This document shows positions 45,776-57,400 of a stretch of 64,000 nucleotides of DNA, piece by piece. The notes beneath the pieces were generated by a model that saw only the letters and a program-made list of their open reading frames with translations, made no database searches and was not told where the DNA came from. Location: the NCBI GenBank assembly GCA_029379385.1, contig CM055617.1:11627532-11691531 (forward strand), written 5' to 3'. Positions within the stretch are counted from its first letter, which is position 1. Each line of letters opens with the position of its first letter. The position numbers and the translations under genes are program-made. Source of the stretch: Quillaja saponaria (lineage: Eukaryota > Streptophyta > Magnoliopsida > Fabales > Quillajaceae).

Positions 45776-46180
45776 TCAGAACTTCATCTTTTCTTCTTCC
45801 TTCGGTCTGCCTCCCTGCTGCGCGTTCCTCCCTCCTCCGCGTCCCTGCTACTCGTCTTCCTCCCTCCTTCGCGTCTTCCTCCGCGTCTTCCTCCCTCCTT
45901 CACGTTCCTCCCTCCTTCGCGTCTTCCTCCGTGTCTTCCTTCCTCCTTCTCGTTCCTCCCTGCTCCGCGTCCTTGCTCTGCGTCTTCATCCCTGATCCGC
46001 GTCCCTGCTCGGCGTCCCTACTCCGCGCGCGTCTTCCTCCCTTCTTCGCGTCGTCCTCTGCATCTTCCTCCCTTTGCGTCTTCCTCCGCGTCTTCCTTCC
46101 TCTTCGGGTCTTCCTCCCTCCTTCTGAAACAGCGAAGCACCTGCAGATGGTGTCTTCCTCCCTCCTTCCTCCTCCTTTGT
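45776..46180 (+). repeat. C/T-rich GC-rich minisatellite
   Basis: Irregular repeats of CTTCCTCC, CTCC, TTCGCGT and TCCGCGTC on the plus strand. It is much richer in G+C and in CpG than its surroundings. Three overlapping Ser/Pro/Arg-rich plus ORFs and a minus ORF exist only because the repeat lacks stops. It could be a transposon 5' leader or a captured CpG-rich gene start. Confidence 0.75.
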
Positions 46181-46203
46181 AGTTAGGCGTTCTCCAATCT
46201 CAG

Positions 46204-46291
46204 ATCTGAAGGATACAAGAGAGGCAGATTTACTTAGACAAGCAGCTGCCTCTGTGAACATTCAAGACATCAAAGGGAAATCAAATTATAG
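46204..46291 (+). other. Possible orphan exon
   Basis: One frame reads LKDTREADLLRQAAASVN and IQDIKGKSNYR, with an AG upstream (46200-46201) and a GT downstream (46292). The composition looks protein-like. I recognise no family, and no adjoining exon is visible. It may be a gene fragment carried by the neighbouring CACTA element, or chance. Confidence 0.25.
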
Positions 46292-46493
46292 GTTTGCTTC
46301 ACAATATTTGAAGAATAATTTCACTTTTTGTTTTTTTTTTGGTATAATTTTTCTTGGTCTGAAATTGATCTCCTTGCTTTTCTTTTCAATGGGAGTTGGT
46401 TGTATTGTTTTATTAAGTATTTTGTGGAATTGAATAGATGAATATTGCAAACAACTTGAATGGTACAGGCTTTAGGATGGTATAGGCTATGGG

Positions 46494-46656
46494 TTAGGAC
46501 CCTTGCATGTTCTTGATCATGAACTAGAAGACTTTGCTGTGAAAAGAAGAAAGAAAGGCTTTGGTTGGTACGTACACATGCTGTGGGTTCAACAAGATAG
46601 GACCCTTGCGTGTGTTCTCATGACTTTGCAGTGAAAAGAAGAAAGCAAGGCATTGG
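46494..46656 (+). repeat. Diverged tandem duplication
   Basis: TAGGACCCTTGC, GACTTTGC, GTGAAAAGAAGAAAG and AAGGC(T/A)TTGG recur at 46494-46564 and 46598-46656, about 104 bases apart. Non-coding. Confidence 0.7.
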
Positions 46657-47262
46657 AAATTAAAGCAAACAGAAAATTTATGTGAGTTCTAGTCTTTCCC
46701 TACTTAAAGCTTTGTTTTGTCTTTTTTATCTTACTTTAGGTACACCTTTAACTGACATTGAAGAAAGTTTGTAGGACACTCTTCATGTGGTCACATATAT
46801 GACTATCACATTTTGATTTCTTTAACTTTGACTGTATTTGAGTTTGTATTTGAGTTGTGATTGAAATTTGAATATTTAATTATGTGTGGCATATATGGCA
46901 TGTATAGTTATGGCCAATCATGGCTTGCTTTCCAAGTGGGTATTTGTAAATACAACTTTCATCATTCATTGTCATAGATATCTCCCTGCACAATACTAGA
47001 CAATCCTTTTGAAAAAGACATAAGATATCATAGATGACCAATATAACGTAATTGGAAACTAGACCATTGCTTGGTTGCTTGTTTATTTAATAAGTTATTT
47101 ACAAATTGTCTTTTTTTTTTTTTTTTTTTTTTAATTACAACTTTATTTTTAGTGGGTACATGTGGTTTACAGCTAATGTACATGAAATAGATATTCATTT
47201 AAACTGAATATGGAGATGACTATCTTAAATTGAAATTGAAATAACATTCTTCGTTATTCTAA
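46657..47262. other. No gene seen
   Basis: AT-rich sequence with a T-run at about 47111-47133. Nothing recognisable. Confidence 0.4.
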
Positions 47263-49118
47263 ACAGCCAACAATCACTAATAATCAAGAGATAAGAGAAT
47301 AGAAAAACGTATCGGGTTTAATAAGTATCATCTCAGGTGAAGCGTAGGCCTGCTGCTGTCCAGTTGAAAAAGAGGATTAAGATTCAAAACTTTGAATCAC
47401 AACCAAGAACCGGTCTGAGAATGATTAAGCTAACTTTGAAGAATAGGATTGCCGTCATCTGATTAAACAGGTAAACAATGCTACCAAGAAATCAAGCCGT
47501 AAACCTGTTCCATAGTTCTTCCAGCCCAGATTTACTCTTAACACCAAGCCACTACCCTATCTAGATCTTCAATATCTCCTTCTGAATGACTTTTAGAACC
47601 TACCCAACAAAGGAGGATCCTTTTATGGGACGAGAGGGGCCATGACCCCCAAAATATTTCAAAATATTAATATTATAATATAAAATTAGTTTTTTAACTT
47701 TTTATTTTCTCTTATTTAATCATATAATCCTTTTTAAAAGTAAAAATTGAATAATATTTTTACTTTTTATACTATAAGAATATAAGACTACTAAGATTAA
47801 TAGGTTAAAACTTTAAAATTTAATATGTAATATGTAATAAGATTCTTATAAATATTCAAGTTATGGTTTTCTTTATCTTCATTTGTAATTTGTGCTGCCA
47901 AAAATCATCTATCATAAAGAATTATGAGTGAAGCTCTCATGACATTAGAGAGAGGCTATTGTCCAGGTTTAAAAGAGATAAGAGATTTCTGCTCTAAAAA
48001 ATATGTAAAACTTTATTTTAAAGATTATATTATTAACCTCAAAGTATATAAAAATTTAATATAATTTGAATTTCTTTTTAATTTCAAAATTTACTTTCAG
48101 GATAATTATTGAGTGTGTCTAACAGTGATATAGAATAATTTTTTTTTTAAATTTGATATTTTTTCTTAAAATTTGATAATTGAACCAGTAACAAGTAAGT
48201 ATATTTTATCTTTTAATTTTTGTATGTGTTTTATTAGTTTAAAATAAATAACTATAAAAAATATCAATATTAATTTGTTAATTTGAAAAAGCGTAGTTCA
48301 CAATTTTAGATTTTATTTAAGCAACTCAAGATATATTTAGAGGATATTTATTTTTGCCAATAACTTTTGTAACTTATAAATTTTTATATATCTTATGAGT
48401 TATTAAGTTGCTTATAATTTTATTTTATTTTTTATAATTACTATAATTAAATACTATAATTAAATACGTTTATATAAAATTTTAGTCAACCTTTTTAAAA
48501 ATAAATGTTTAAGTCGGCCAAGTTTCCAAAGGAATTTCCTCAACAACCTACTCCACCCACAAAGAAGATGCAAAATGAGTTTCGATTTCTGCTAAAGCCC
48601 CTTGCAGCGGCGCTGAACGAAGAAGAAGCGTGCAGCGGTGCAAACTCTTTTTTGGGTAATGGAGTTATGAGCTTTAGTTGGACTGAATTCACTTATAAAA
48701 ACAAGAGTCCATAAAATAATGAAAAAGTTTACAATAGAAAAGAAACAAAAAAACCAATATCTATTTATGAGTTATGTTTAATTAATATTCTTTAAATATA
48801 ATTATTATACCATTATGTTTTACATAAACTGAATATTATATTTTCTAGTAACTTAATATATAATGTATCAACAAAATTTAGTGGAATAATCCAAGTAAAA
48901 ATTTCTAACATACCATGTTTTGATATAGCCAATTAACTAAGCTTACCCACATCAAACCACATTTTTAATTACATACAATTCTCTGTTTTTGTTCCGATTC
49001 TAACTTACCTGCTTTCCAGTCATAGTTTACCAAAGTATATGACACTCCCTTCCCGCAATAACAATAAACTAACAGTCAATGACTAAAATGTTAAGTCTGA
49101 CTTATTAATTTACAAAAT
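47263..49118 (+). repeat. Segmental duplication, left arm
   Basis: Matches 54650-55560 in order and orientation: ATCAAGAGATAAGAGAATAGAAAA, GATTCAAAACTTTGAATCAC, CCAGATTTACTCTTAACACC, CCAAGTTTCCAA.., CAACCTACTCCA, CTGAACGAAGAAGAA and CAAAGTATATGACACTCCC. Homology is broken at about 47600 and resumes at about 48515, so the left arm carries some 900 extra bases. RLK-3 lies between the two arms. Confidence 0.85.
47600..48514. other. ~900-bp insertion in the left duplication arm
   Basis: Very AT-rich sequence absent from the right arm. It begins near AGGGGCCATGACCCCC (a short palindrome) and contains no open frame. Probably a decayed transposon; no clear terminal repeats. Confidence 0.5.
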
Positions 49119-49639
49119 TTGAAAAAAAAAATTAAAATTCAAAAGGTGAGGTACTGGGTGAGAAAAAGGCAAGGGCACTTGTTCCTCGCCTTTTTTCTTC
49201 TTCCTGTAAAGCATACCCAAATCACGTTCTGGGTCACTCTCTCTCTCTCCGCCTTTCTCTCTCAGCCTCCCTTCGGTATCATCAAGTGCACCAAAATAAT
49301 TTTAGGACAAACACAATACACAGAGTGTGAATTAGTGCATAAGCTTGAACGACAATATGAATGAAATCTACAATGAACTAAATACACAACTATTTAATTT
49401 ACTTTAAACAACTTTTACCTATCATCATTGTTATTTTCAATAACCACTGCTGGTTGTATGAGGAGAAGATGATGACACCTCAAGATAGAGTATAAAAACT
49501 TTATTATGACTAGATCTACCTCAAAGTTTCAGTAGACTTCATGAATTATCTACCCAGATAAGGTCTAGAAACCGACCTTGCAAAATAAACACATGCTGTC
49601 TGCAAGCCCGATTCATTTTGCTTCTTGGTCTTGTTGTTT
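49119..49639. other. No gene seen
   Basis: A CT-rich run (TCTCTCTCTCCGCC, 49237-49260) and a short ORF without recognisable content. Confidence 0.35.
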
Positions 49640-49795
49640 AAGGGACTATTAATATAACTAAAATTGGTCCAGACCAATTATAGGACAACAAGTGACATAA
49701 CAGTCTTATCAGAATTGTAACTGCCAGCATAAGTATTCTATTAATTTTATAACGGATGTCATCATGTTTCATTATGATTGTAATGTCTTCCAATA
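49640..49795 (-). repeat. Repeat family R, inverted diverged copy fused to RLK-3
   Basis: The minus strand reads ACATTACAATCATAATG, CAGTTACAATT and ACTGTTATGTCAC, paralleling blocks at 15974-16050. The copy stops exactly where RLK-3 homology starts (49796), so it marks the break that removed the receptor 5' end. Confidence 0.5.
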
Positions 49796-52700
49796 GAGTT
49801 AGCCTTGTTGAGTAAGTTGAAGCTCCTGAACTTGAGCAACAACGAATTTAATTAGAGAAATTCCAACAACGATAGGGGTTTTTTTAACTGAACTTCAACA
49901 GTTGAGTCTCCTTAACAATAGTTTAAATGGTACTATCCCTCTATCTTTGTCCAACATGTCAAAACTAGAAACATTGGATTTGAGCTCTAATTTTGTTGAA
50001 GGAAGCATTCCACTTGAGTTTGGTCGACTTCACAGCTTGAAGAATTTATTGAAGAATTTAAGGATAACGGATAACAAGCTTTCAGGCAACATACCTTCAG
50101 CAATCTTCAACATCTCCCCACTCCAGCTCATCCATTTTAGTCGCAATGGCTTAAATGGTAGTCCACAGTATGATAGATTTGTTTTCCTTGAATCTGCATT
50201 CATTTAGTTAACCAATCAGCAAGATACAGATACACAAACACACCTTAGCAATATTACCAATGAAAATAAAATTTACAACAGAAAAAAATGATATATATAA
50301 TTCGGCTAATACACTGGACGACAAACTTGTTTTTGTTCTGAAAAATATAATATAGGCTTATATACATAGCATTCAGCATCTTGCTCAAGTTTTGAGTTGA
50401 GTGATTTACTGCAAGTTTTCTATATATTAAATATTTATATACCAGATGACACAACCCCATGCTTATGTTTCAATAATAATAGCCTGCTCTAACTTGCATG
50501 TTAATACAATTTTTTCTGCATCATGATGGTATATAACTAGCATGTTAATACAATTTTTCCTTCTAAATGCAAGGAAATATTCCACACAAAAAATGGTGAT
50601 CTGCAGAAACTAAGAAGTTTGAATATGGACAAAAATTACCTATCTGGCCCCATACCATTAGCTATTTTCAATATCTCCGAGCTGCAAGAGATTAACTTGG
50701 GTTACAATAATCATGCCGGGCAGTCTTCCTCCAGATACATGTCAGAGTCTTCAGAAACTTGAACTACTCACACTTGCAGGGAATGATTTCTATGGTCAGA
50801 TTCCCTGTAAGTTTGCCACAGTTGCAAAGAGCTCAGAATTTTGGTACTGAGTGCCAATAGTTTCAGCGGAAACATACCAAGAGATATTGGCAACTTGACT
50901 AAGCTAGAGTGGCTACATCTTGTTCAGAACAACCTGACAGGTACTAATTAATTTGCCAACAATAAATTACATCAGAAATGCATTTTATCAAATGCAAAAT
51001 ATTGCTAGCTTGTCTCACGAATCACAATATATAGTCACTTCTATTCATGAATTACTTTTACATATTGAAAAAAAATATACATACAATTAACATTGTAGAC
51101 ACTCGGGTGAGCCATCCAACAAACCCAAAATAAAAAATCTTGTCTAAAAGCATGTAACCTACATTATTCATAGAAAATTGATGATGAGTATAGTCAAACT
51201 GTGTCAAGGTCCCACTTCCGACTTCTCTTTTCAACATCTCTTCCTTGACAAAAATCAATCTTCGTAACAATAACTTCAACAGAAATCTCCCAGACACTGT
51301 GCCATCAGGATGGGCTTCATTTGCTAGAATTGCTATCTCTATCATATAACAAAGTTGCTGGGAGCATTCCCAAATCAATTAGCAACTGCACTACCTGAAA
51401 GTCGTTATATCTACGAGGAAACAAGTTCAGAGGTATGCCACTCAATATGCTTCCTCTGCAAATTGTTGGCCACAAGTTAATTATAATGTCAGCCCACAGT
51501 TCCTAATTTTGGCTCATTTGGTGAGTACACATGTACTTTGTAAAAAATTCACGTGTTCTGTAATTTTTAATTAAAAAATTTAGCTTTAACTAAGATTAAC
51601 TTTTATCATGTAGCAATTGACCTCCGCTAAACTCTTTTTAAAAAACAAGGTTCATGGAGGTCAGCAACAAGAAATTAGCAAACAATGACAGAAAAATGCT
51701 CATGCTCTGAAAAATTACTTTAGGTGTATTTGATTCGACAAGAACACTTCTCTTTACATGATTTGTGTTTGTCTAATACAGTTGTGTTCCATAAACAAAC
51801 TAATTTCATTATATTATGAAGTATCCTAGTGGGTACATTAGCATTTCTCATCATCTTTTTTCCAGTTATATCTCCATCATCTAACAATGCAGGCTCTATA
51901 CCACTGGAGATAGGGAACCTACATAAATTGGAGAAGTTACACTGTTACAAATGAATGAAAACAAACTACTAGGAGTTGGACTTATTCCTTCAAGTTTCTT
52001 CAACATCTCAACCCTGGAAAGCTTGTCATTGTCAAGGAATGAACTCTCGGGCTCCATTCCATCATATGACGACCAAAGCCTCCCCAGTCTCAAAGATATT
52101 TATCTTTCTAACAACAGATTTAGTGGAGTAATTCCAAATACTATTTTTAATGCTTCTAAACTCATTCGTATGGTACTTGACAACAATTCATTTACTGGAA
52201 TTATACCTAATATGATAGGCAACCTGAGAAACCTCAACTTCTCTCCTTGACTGGAAATAACTTAACCAGTGGTGTTGCTTCAACCAATCATGAAATCAGC
52301 TTCCTCACTTCGCTGACAAGTTGGAGACATTTGACAAGGCTTAGGATATCATATAATCCTTGGAATGGAATGCTTGCTAATTCAATTGGAAATCTCTCAA
52401 GTTCTCTTCTAAGTTATGAAGCAGGGAACAGCAATATCAAAGGTATTATTCCTCAAGAAATTGGCAACTTGAGCAACTTGTATGACTTGTATTTGAATGG
52501 GAATGAGATGAATGGACCTATACCTATTACAATTAATGGCTTAAAAGGTCTTCAACGTTTGGATCTTGGAGACAGCAGATTAGAGGGTCCCATTCCTGAT
52601 CTGATTTGTGAGCTGAGAAATCTAAGCGAGTTGTTTCTAAGCAAAAAATGAGCTTTCTGGGTCATTACCAACATGCATGGGGAATCTAAATTTTCTACGA

Positions 52701-54450
52701 AAGCTTTACTTGGATTCCAACAATTTGACCTCTACATTCCCCTTACACTTTGCAGTCTCACTGATGTCTTGGAGGTAAACTTGTCAATGAACTCTTTGAG
52801 TGGACATCTTCTGGTTAAGATAGGTAATATGAAAGCTCTAATACAGCTGGATCTATCAAGGAATCAATTTCTAGGAAATATTCAGAGCAGCATTGGTGGC
52901 TTGCAGAAAATGTTGAATCTCTCCTTTGCTAATAACAGATTACAAGGGTCAATTCCTGAGTCCATGAGCAATTTGTTAAGCTTGGAACTGTTGGACTTGT
53001 CCAACAATGATCTGTCTGATATGATTCCAAAGTCTTTGGAGAGACTTACTTACCTCAAATTTATCAATTTTTCTTATAATAGATTACGAGGACAAATTCC
53101 AAATGGCAGGCCTTTTGTCAATTTCACAGCTCAATCTTTCATGATGAATAAAGCACTTTGTGGCAGTTTTGATTTTGAAGTCATGCCGTGTAAAAGCAGA
53201 ACCAAGAAGGGTTGGATTTTGTTATTAAGCATATTGCTCGTAGTTAACTTATACCTATAACTCTAGCAGTGATCATGGCAGTCCTTCTACAGTACAAGAA
53301 AAAAGAAGCCGGCAGACCAAGTGAAATGCATTTGTCAACGATGATACTAGCAAGAAGAATTTCCTAAAATGAACTTCTACAAGAAACAAATGGATTTGAT
53401 GAAAGAAATATTCTTGGTAGAGGGAGTTCTGGGTCTGTATTCAAAAGGGATTCTTTCAAACGGAATGACAGTCAAACTATTCAATACATATATGGAAGAA
53501 GCATGGAGGAGGTTCAATAAAGAATGTGAAGCAATACACAACCTTCATCATCGTAATCTTGTCAAAATCATCAGTAGTTCTTCTAATATTGTTCATTTCA
53601 AAGCCCTGGTAATGGATTTCATCCCTAATGGAAGCCTCGAAAAATGATTGTATTCTCATAACTATTACTTAGATTTTCCTGCAGAGATTGAATATAATGA
53701 TTGATATTGTAGCAGCATTAAATTATCTCCATAATGGTACTTCAAATCCAGTAGTTCATTGTGATTTGAAGCCAAGTAATGTTTTATTGGATGAAGATAT
53801 GGTTGCCCATGTTGCTGATTTTGGGCATAGCCAAACTCTTTAATCAAGGCCAAATGGCCAATCCAGAATGCATACCGAGACCTTGGGTACACTTGGGTAT
53901 ATAGCGCCAGGTAGACAATCTTCTTCTAACGTTCTTTTTTATCTATTGTCTCATTGTCCTAGTTAAAAGAGAAAATGTTATAGAGAGTTTGGTTAGGGAT
54001 TTTCCTTTTACTTATGAAAATGGTAGCTGCTGTCTGTGCTAAAATAGAAAATCTTAGGGAATTGTTTCCACAAAAGGAGATGTGTATAGCTACGGCATTA
54101 TGTTAGTGAAAATATTTACAAGAAAGAAGCCGATAGATGACACGTTTCTTGGAATGTTGAGCTTGAAGAGTTGGGTAAATGAGTTTGTGCTTCATGGAAC
54201 AAATAAAGTTGTGGACTCTTATTTATTAAGGGGAGATGAAGAACACAATATTGGAATGCTAGTCTGTATATCTTCAATCATGACATTGGCTTTGAACTGC
54301 TGTGCGGACTTGCCTCAAGAGAAGAAACGACATGAAATGTGTGTCCGAATTGTTGAACAAGATCAAAATCAACTACATGGAAACATTGATGAGACAATCT
54401 TTTGGAGAATAAATTATTTTATCGTCTGTCTAGTTTATCCTATCTTTTGA
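49796..54450 (+). pseudogene. RLK-3: LRR receptor kinase pseudogene, 5'-truncated
   Basis: Homology starts inside an LRR (LLSKLKLLNLSNNEF). Segments: 49796-50157 (exon 1 remainder), 50574-50940 (five-LRR module), about 51208-51450 (extra LRR exon), 51893-53910 (LRRs, membrane helix, kinase), about 54058-54450 (kinase end). Signal peptide and N-cap are missing. Frame changes occur near 50600, 51210, 51940, 52245, 52650, 53250 and 53400, with an in-frame stop after GSLEK (53645). Kinase traces: GRGSSGSVFK, VVHCDLKPSNVLL (non-RD), DFG followed by a shift, and VSTKGDVYSYGIM. It resembles RLK-2 more than RLK-1 or RLK-4 (shared extra exon, intron sequence, GRGSSGSV). Confidence 0.9.
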
Positions 54451-54649
54451 TATCATTAAGTTATTAATTTGCTAACTCCATACGGACTCTCAGCATGTCT
54501 CTTGGTCATAAAAGTCCTTCATAACTTAAAATGTATAACCTATTTCATCTATATATGAGTGAAACATGTTTATGAGTACTGTTCTTCGTCATTCTACGGC
54601 TTATAAATTTTCCAAAAATCGACAACAACAGAAGTGTACTAAGCATCCA

Positions 54650-55560
54650 GCTATATGATAAGCAATCACCAATAATCGAGAGATAAGAGAATAGAAAACG
54701 TATCTGATTTAAACGTCTCTGACAAAAAGAAACAAGATTCAAAACTTTGAATCACAACCAAGAACCAGGCTTCTGATTCTTCCGGTTCCCTTGAGAATGA
54801 TTAAGCTGACTTTGAAGAATAGGACTGCCGAATGCTGCCAAGAAATCAAACCATAAACCTGTTCCAAAGTTCTTTCAGTCCAGATTTACTCTTAACACCA
54901 ATCCATCAATCCCTACCTAGATTTTCAATGTTTCCTTCTGAATGACTTTGACAACCTGATCAAGTTTCCAAGGAATGCTGCTGTTCGTAGCTTCTAATTT
55001 TCTAAACAACCTACTCCATCCACAAAGAAGATACAAAAAGAGTTTCCACTTCTTCTACAGCCTCATGCAGCGGTGCTGAACGAAGAAGAAACTGCAAAGG
55101 AGCCCTGTTACAAAGTTATAGGCCGGCCTTATTACTAATCACTTAATAAAGACAAGGGTCCAAAAATAAAATAAAGTTTTGAAATAAAAAGAAACGAATT
55201 AAAAGGGCCGATATCAATATATGATTTTATGTTTAATTTATTTAAAATATTCTACAAATATAATTATTAGACCGTCATTTTCTCTAATAAATTAATATTA
55301 TATTTTTCAGTAATTTAGCATAACTTAATGTAAAATGTATAATCAAAATTGTATAATAATCAGGGTAGAAATTTTTAAAAACAAATCAACGAACCCTATT
55401 GTTGTCGAACTATATAGCATTCTTTGAACATTCGGAACATATCTCGTTGATAATCATGGTCATTTAACAAAGTATATGACACTCCCTTTATGTAATAACA
55501 ATAAATTAATGATCACAAATTACTAGGAATATTAAGTCTGAATTGTAAATTTTAAAAAGG
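54650..55560 (+). repeat. Segmental duplication, right arm
   Basis: Uninterrupted partner of 47263-49118, just after RLK-3. It has no convincing coding sequence. The ORF at 48505-48714 of the left arm is broken here, with mostly amino-acid-changing differences, so no coding constraint is evident. Confidence 0.85.
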
Positions 55561-55925
55561 AATAAAAAATCTTAAAGTTTAGGATCAAATAATACTTACA
55601 CTTAACTATATTTATTTTCTTAGCTTTTGACTAAATTCCATATAATAATTTTTTTTATAATTTATAGTTTTTATACTTATAAAATCTAATTGTATAATTT
55701 ATAAATACAACTTAATTTACATAAATTAATTTTTCATAATTAAGTATAAATATGTAAAAATAAAAATAAATTTTTTATTATTTAGACTTTTTAAATTAAG
55801 AAAAATGAACTCTGAGTAAATATTTAAAAATAAATATTTAGAAAAGAAAAATAGTAAAGCTAAAAAATAAGGTAAAATATTATTTGCTCTTTCAATTATT
55901 TATGTTATCTAATACTTTTATTTCA
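55561..55925. other. No gene seen
   Basis: Very AT-rich spacer. Confidence 0.4.
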
Positions 55926-56335
55926 GTCTCTGAGAAAGCATCTGATGAGAAGGTTTGTGTAAAATACAGAGATGACCCTTCTTCCCAACCACTCACCTAT
56001 CCTAATGAGTGATCGATGTTGCTGGACTGCCTAAGGGTAGAGTGTACAGCTTTTGTCAGATCCTCAATCCATGTCCCTCGGCATTGTCATTTGTAGCTAG
56101 CAGCATGTCACGTGACCAGCACGGCCTGTCATCCTCAGCTTCTCCTCCAAGGGAGGAGATACGCCAGATCATCTTGGAGGAGATAGAGTCTGTTTCATTC
56201 AGCGAACTGATTACTTCTCGGGTTGCCTTCTAGGTATCGGTGGGTTAGAACTAGCAGATGAGGATGTATGTTAATGAGGCTATCCGAGGATTGATGGACA
56301 TGCTGAGAGGATTCTCTGGTTATTCCACCACCAAA
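55926..56335 (+). pseudogene. Possible CACTA (En/Spm-type) protein fragment
   Basis: The frame at 56009-56233 reads GLPKGRVYSF near its start, like the GGxKKGRVYGLG box of the second protein of plant CACTA elements, and later an acidic helix (EEIRQIILEEIE). It is cut by stops before 56009 and after 56233. It is consistent with the CACTA right end at 59005, but the match is short and from memory. Confidence 0.35.
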
Positions 56336-57400
56336 AAGACGTCAACATGAAAGTGTTTTTATAAGGATGACAAAGAGACTAGGTAGTGAGGAATCAAAGA
56401 AGCATGGAAGTAGAGGTGTTGGGAGCAAGATGGAGGTGTTAAGGAGGCTGAGAAAGTGGAAGGAGAGTAAATTGGGAAAGAAAACGTGGGAGAGAGAAAG
56501 AAAAGTAGAAAGTATAAAATAAAAAGAAAAGAAAAAGAAAAACATTAAATGAAGAAAGGAGAATTGGAGCGGGGGATTGGGAAACAAATCAAGAGAGAAT
56601 CAGTGTTCTTTTTCTCTAAAGAACGAAGTTCAAGTTTAGAGAAAGAAAGCACTGATTCTAATCTCAGATTGATGTTCGATCTTGTTTTGCATATCATCCT
56701 TTTCAATTGTTATTGAATATAATGGTTCTGTTGCTTCAAATCTAGTTTTTAGTCAATTTTCTATTTTTATTTATTTATTTTTTTTAAATGGCAAAGTAAA
56801 TCAGGTTCGAAGAATTCTAATAATTTTAGAATCAAGGATGAGATGAAATTTTTTGCCCCGATCGGGGTTGGGACAATTTTTGTGGGAGCAAATCAAGGTC
56901 GATATCCTCCTGATAGCCTCCCATTCCTCCTCATTGTCATTCCTATGTCCTTACTTTTTTCATTAAAACTTCTAGTTATTTTAATATAAATCAACAAAAT
57001 TGTATTGCGAAAGTATGTATATCTTAATTTTGTAATTCAAAAATGCATTGTAGGGTAAACGCAACGATCCTAGAGCTGAGGAATAAGGCAAGAAGGAGAA
57101 GGAGAAGGATAAGGAATTTAGGTAGAGGTTGATAGGGTTAGGGTTATTTTTCTATGACAACTTCATTTAAACTTGTATTTTATTGACAATAATGATTTTG
57201 GTTTTATTACTCTTTATTTGTTGAAAAAAATCATTTAAAGCTATCTTTTATTGATTATTCTTGGCAAATTGTTTATATTGTTGTTCCATTTGATGCTGTG
57301 GGTATTTGGGGGTTGATGGTAAATATAAACTGTTTTGTCAGGTCTTTAATTATAATATGGGAGAAATAGAAAAATAGATAAAAATTTGATTAAAAAAAGA
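56336..57400. other. Purine-rich and unassigned sequence
   Basis: A purine-rich stretch (56380-56560) produces a spurious Phe/Leu-rich minus ORF. A hairpin with 21-nt arms, 19 matched, lies at 56600-56620 and 56635-56655. Probably the interior of the CACTA-type element ending at 59005. Confidence 0.4.

Noticed and set aside
45717..46186. Three overlapping Ser/Pro/Arg-rich ORFs
   Set aside because: All three plus frames are open because the C/T-rich repeat lacks stop words. This is low-complexity, not coding.
48505..48714. Small ORF with a relative in the right duplication arm
   Set aside because: The relative at about 55000-55120 has shifts and mostly replacement changes, so there is no sign of selection for a protein.
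56342..56587. Phe/Leu-rich minus ORF
   Set aside because: Product of a purine-rich run; low complexity.
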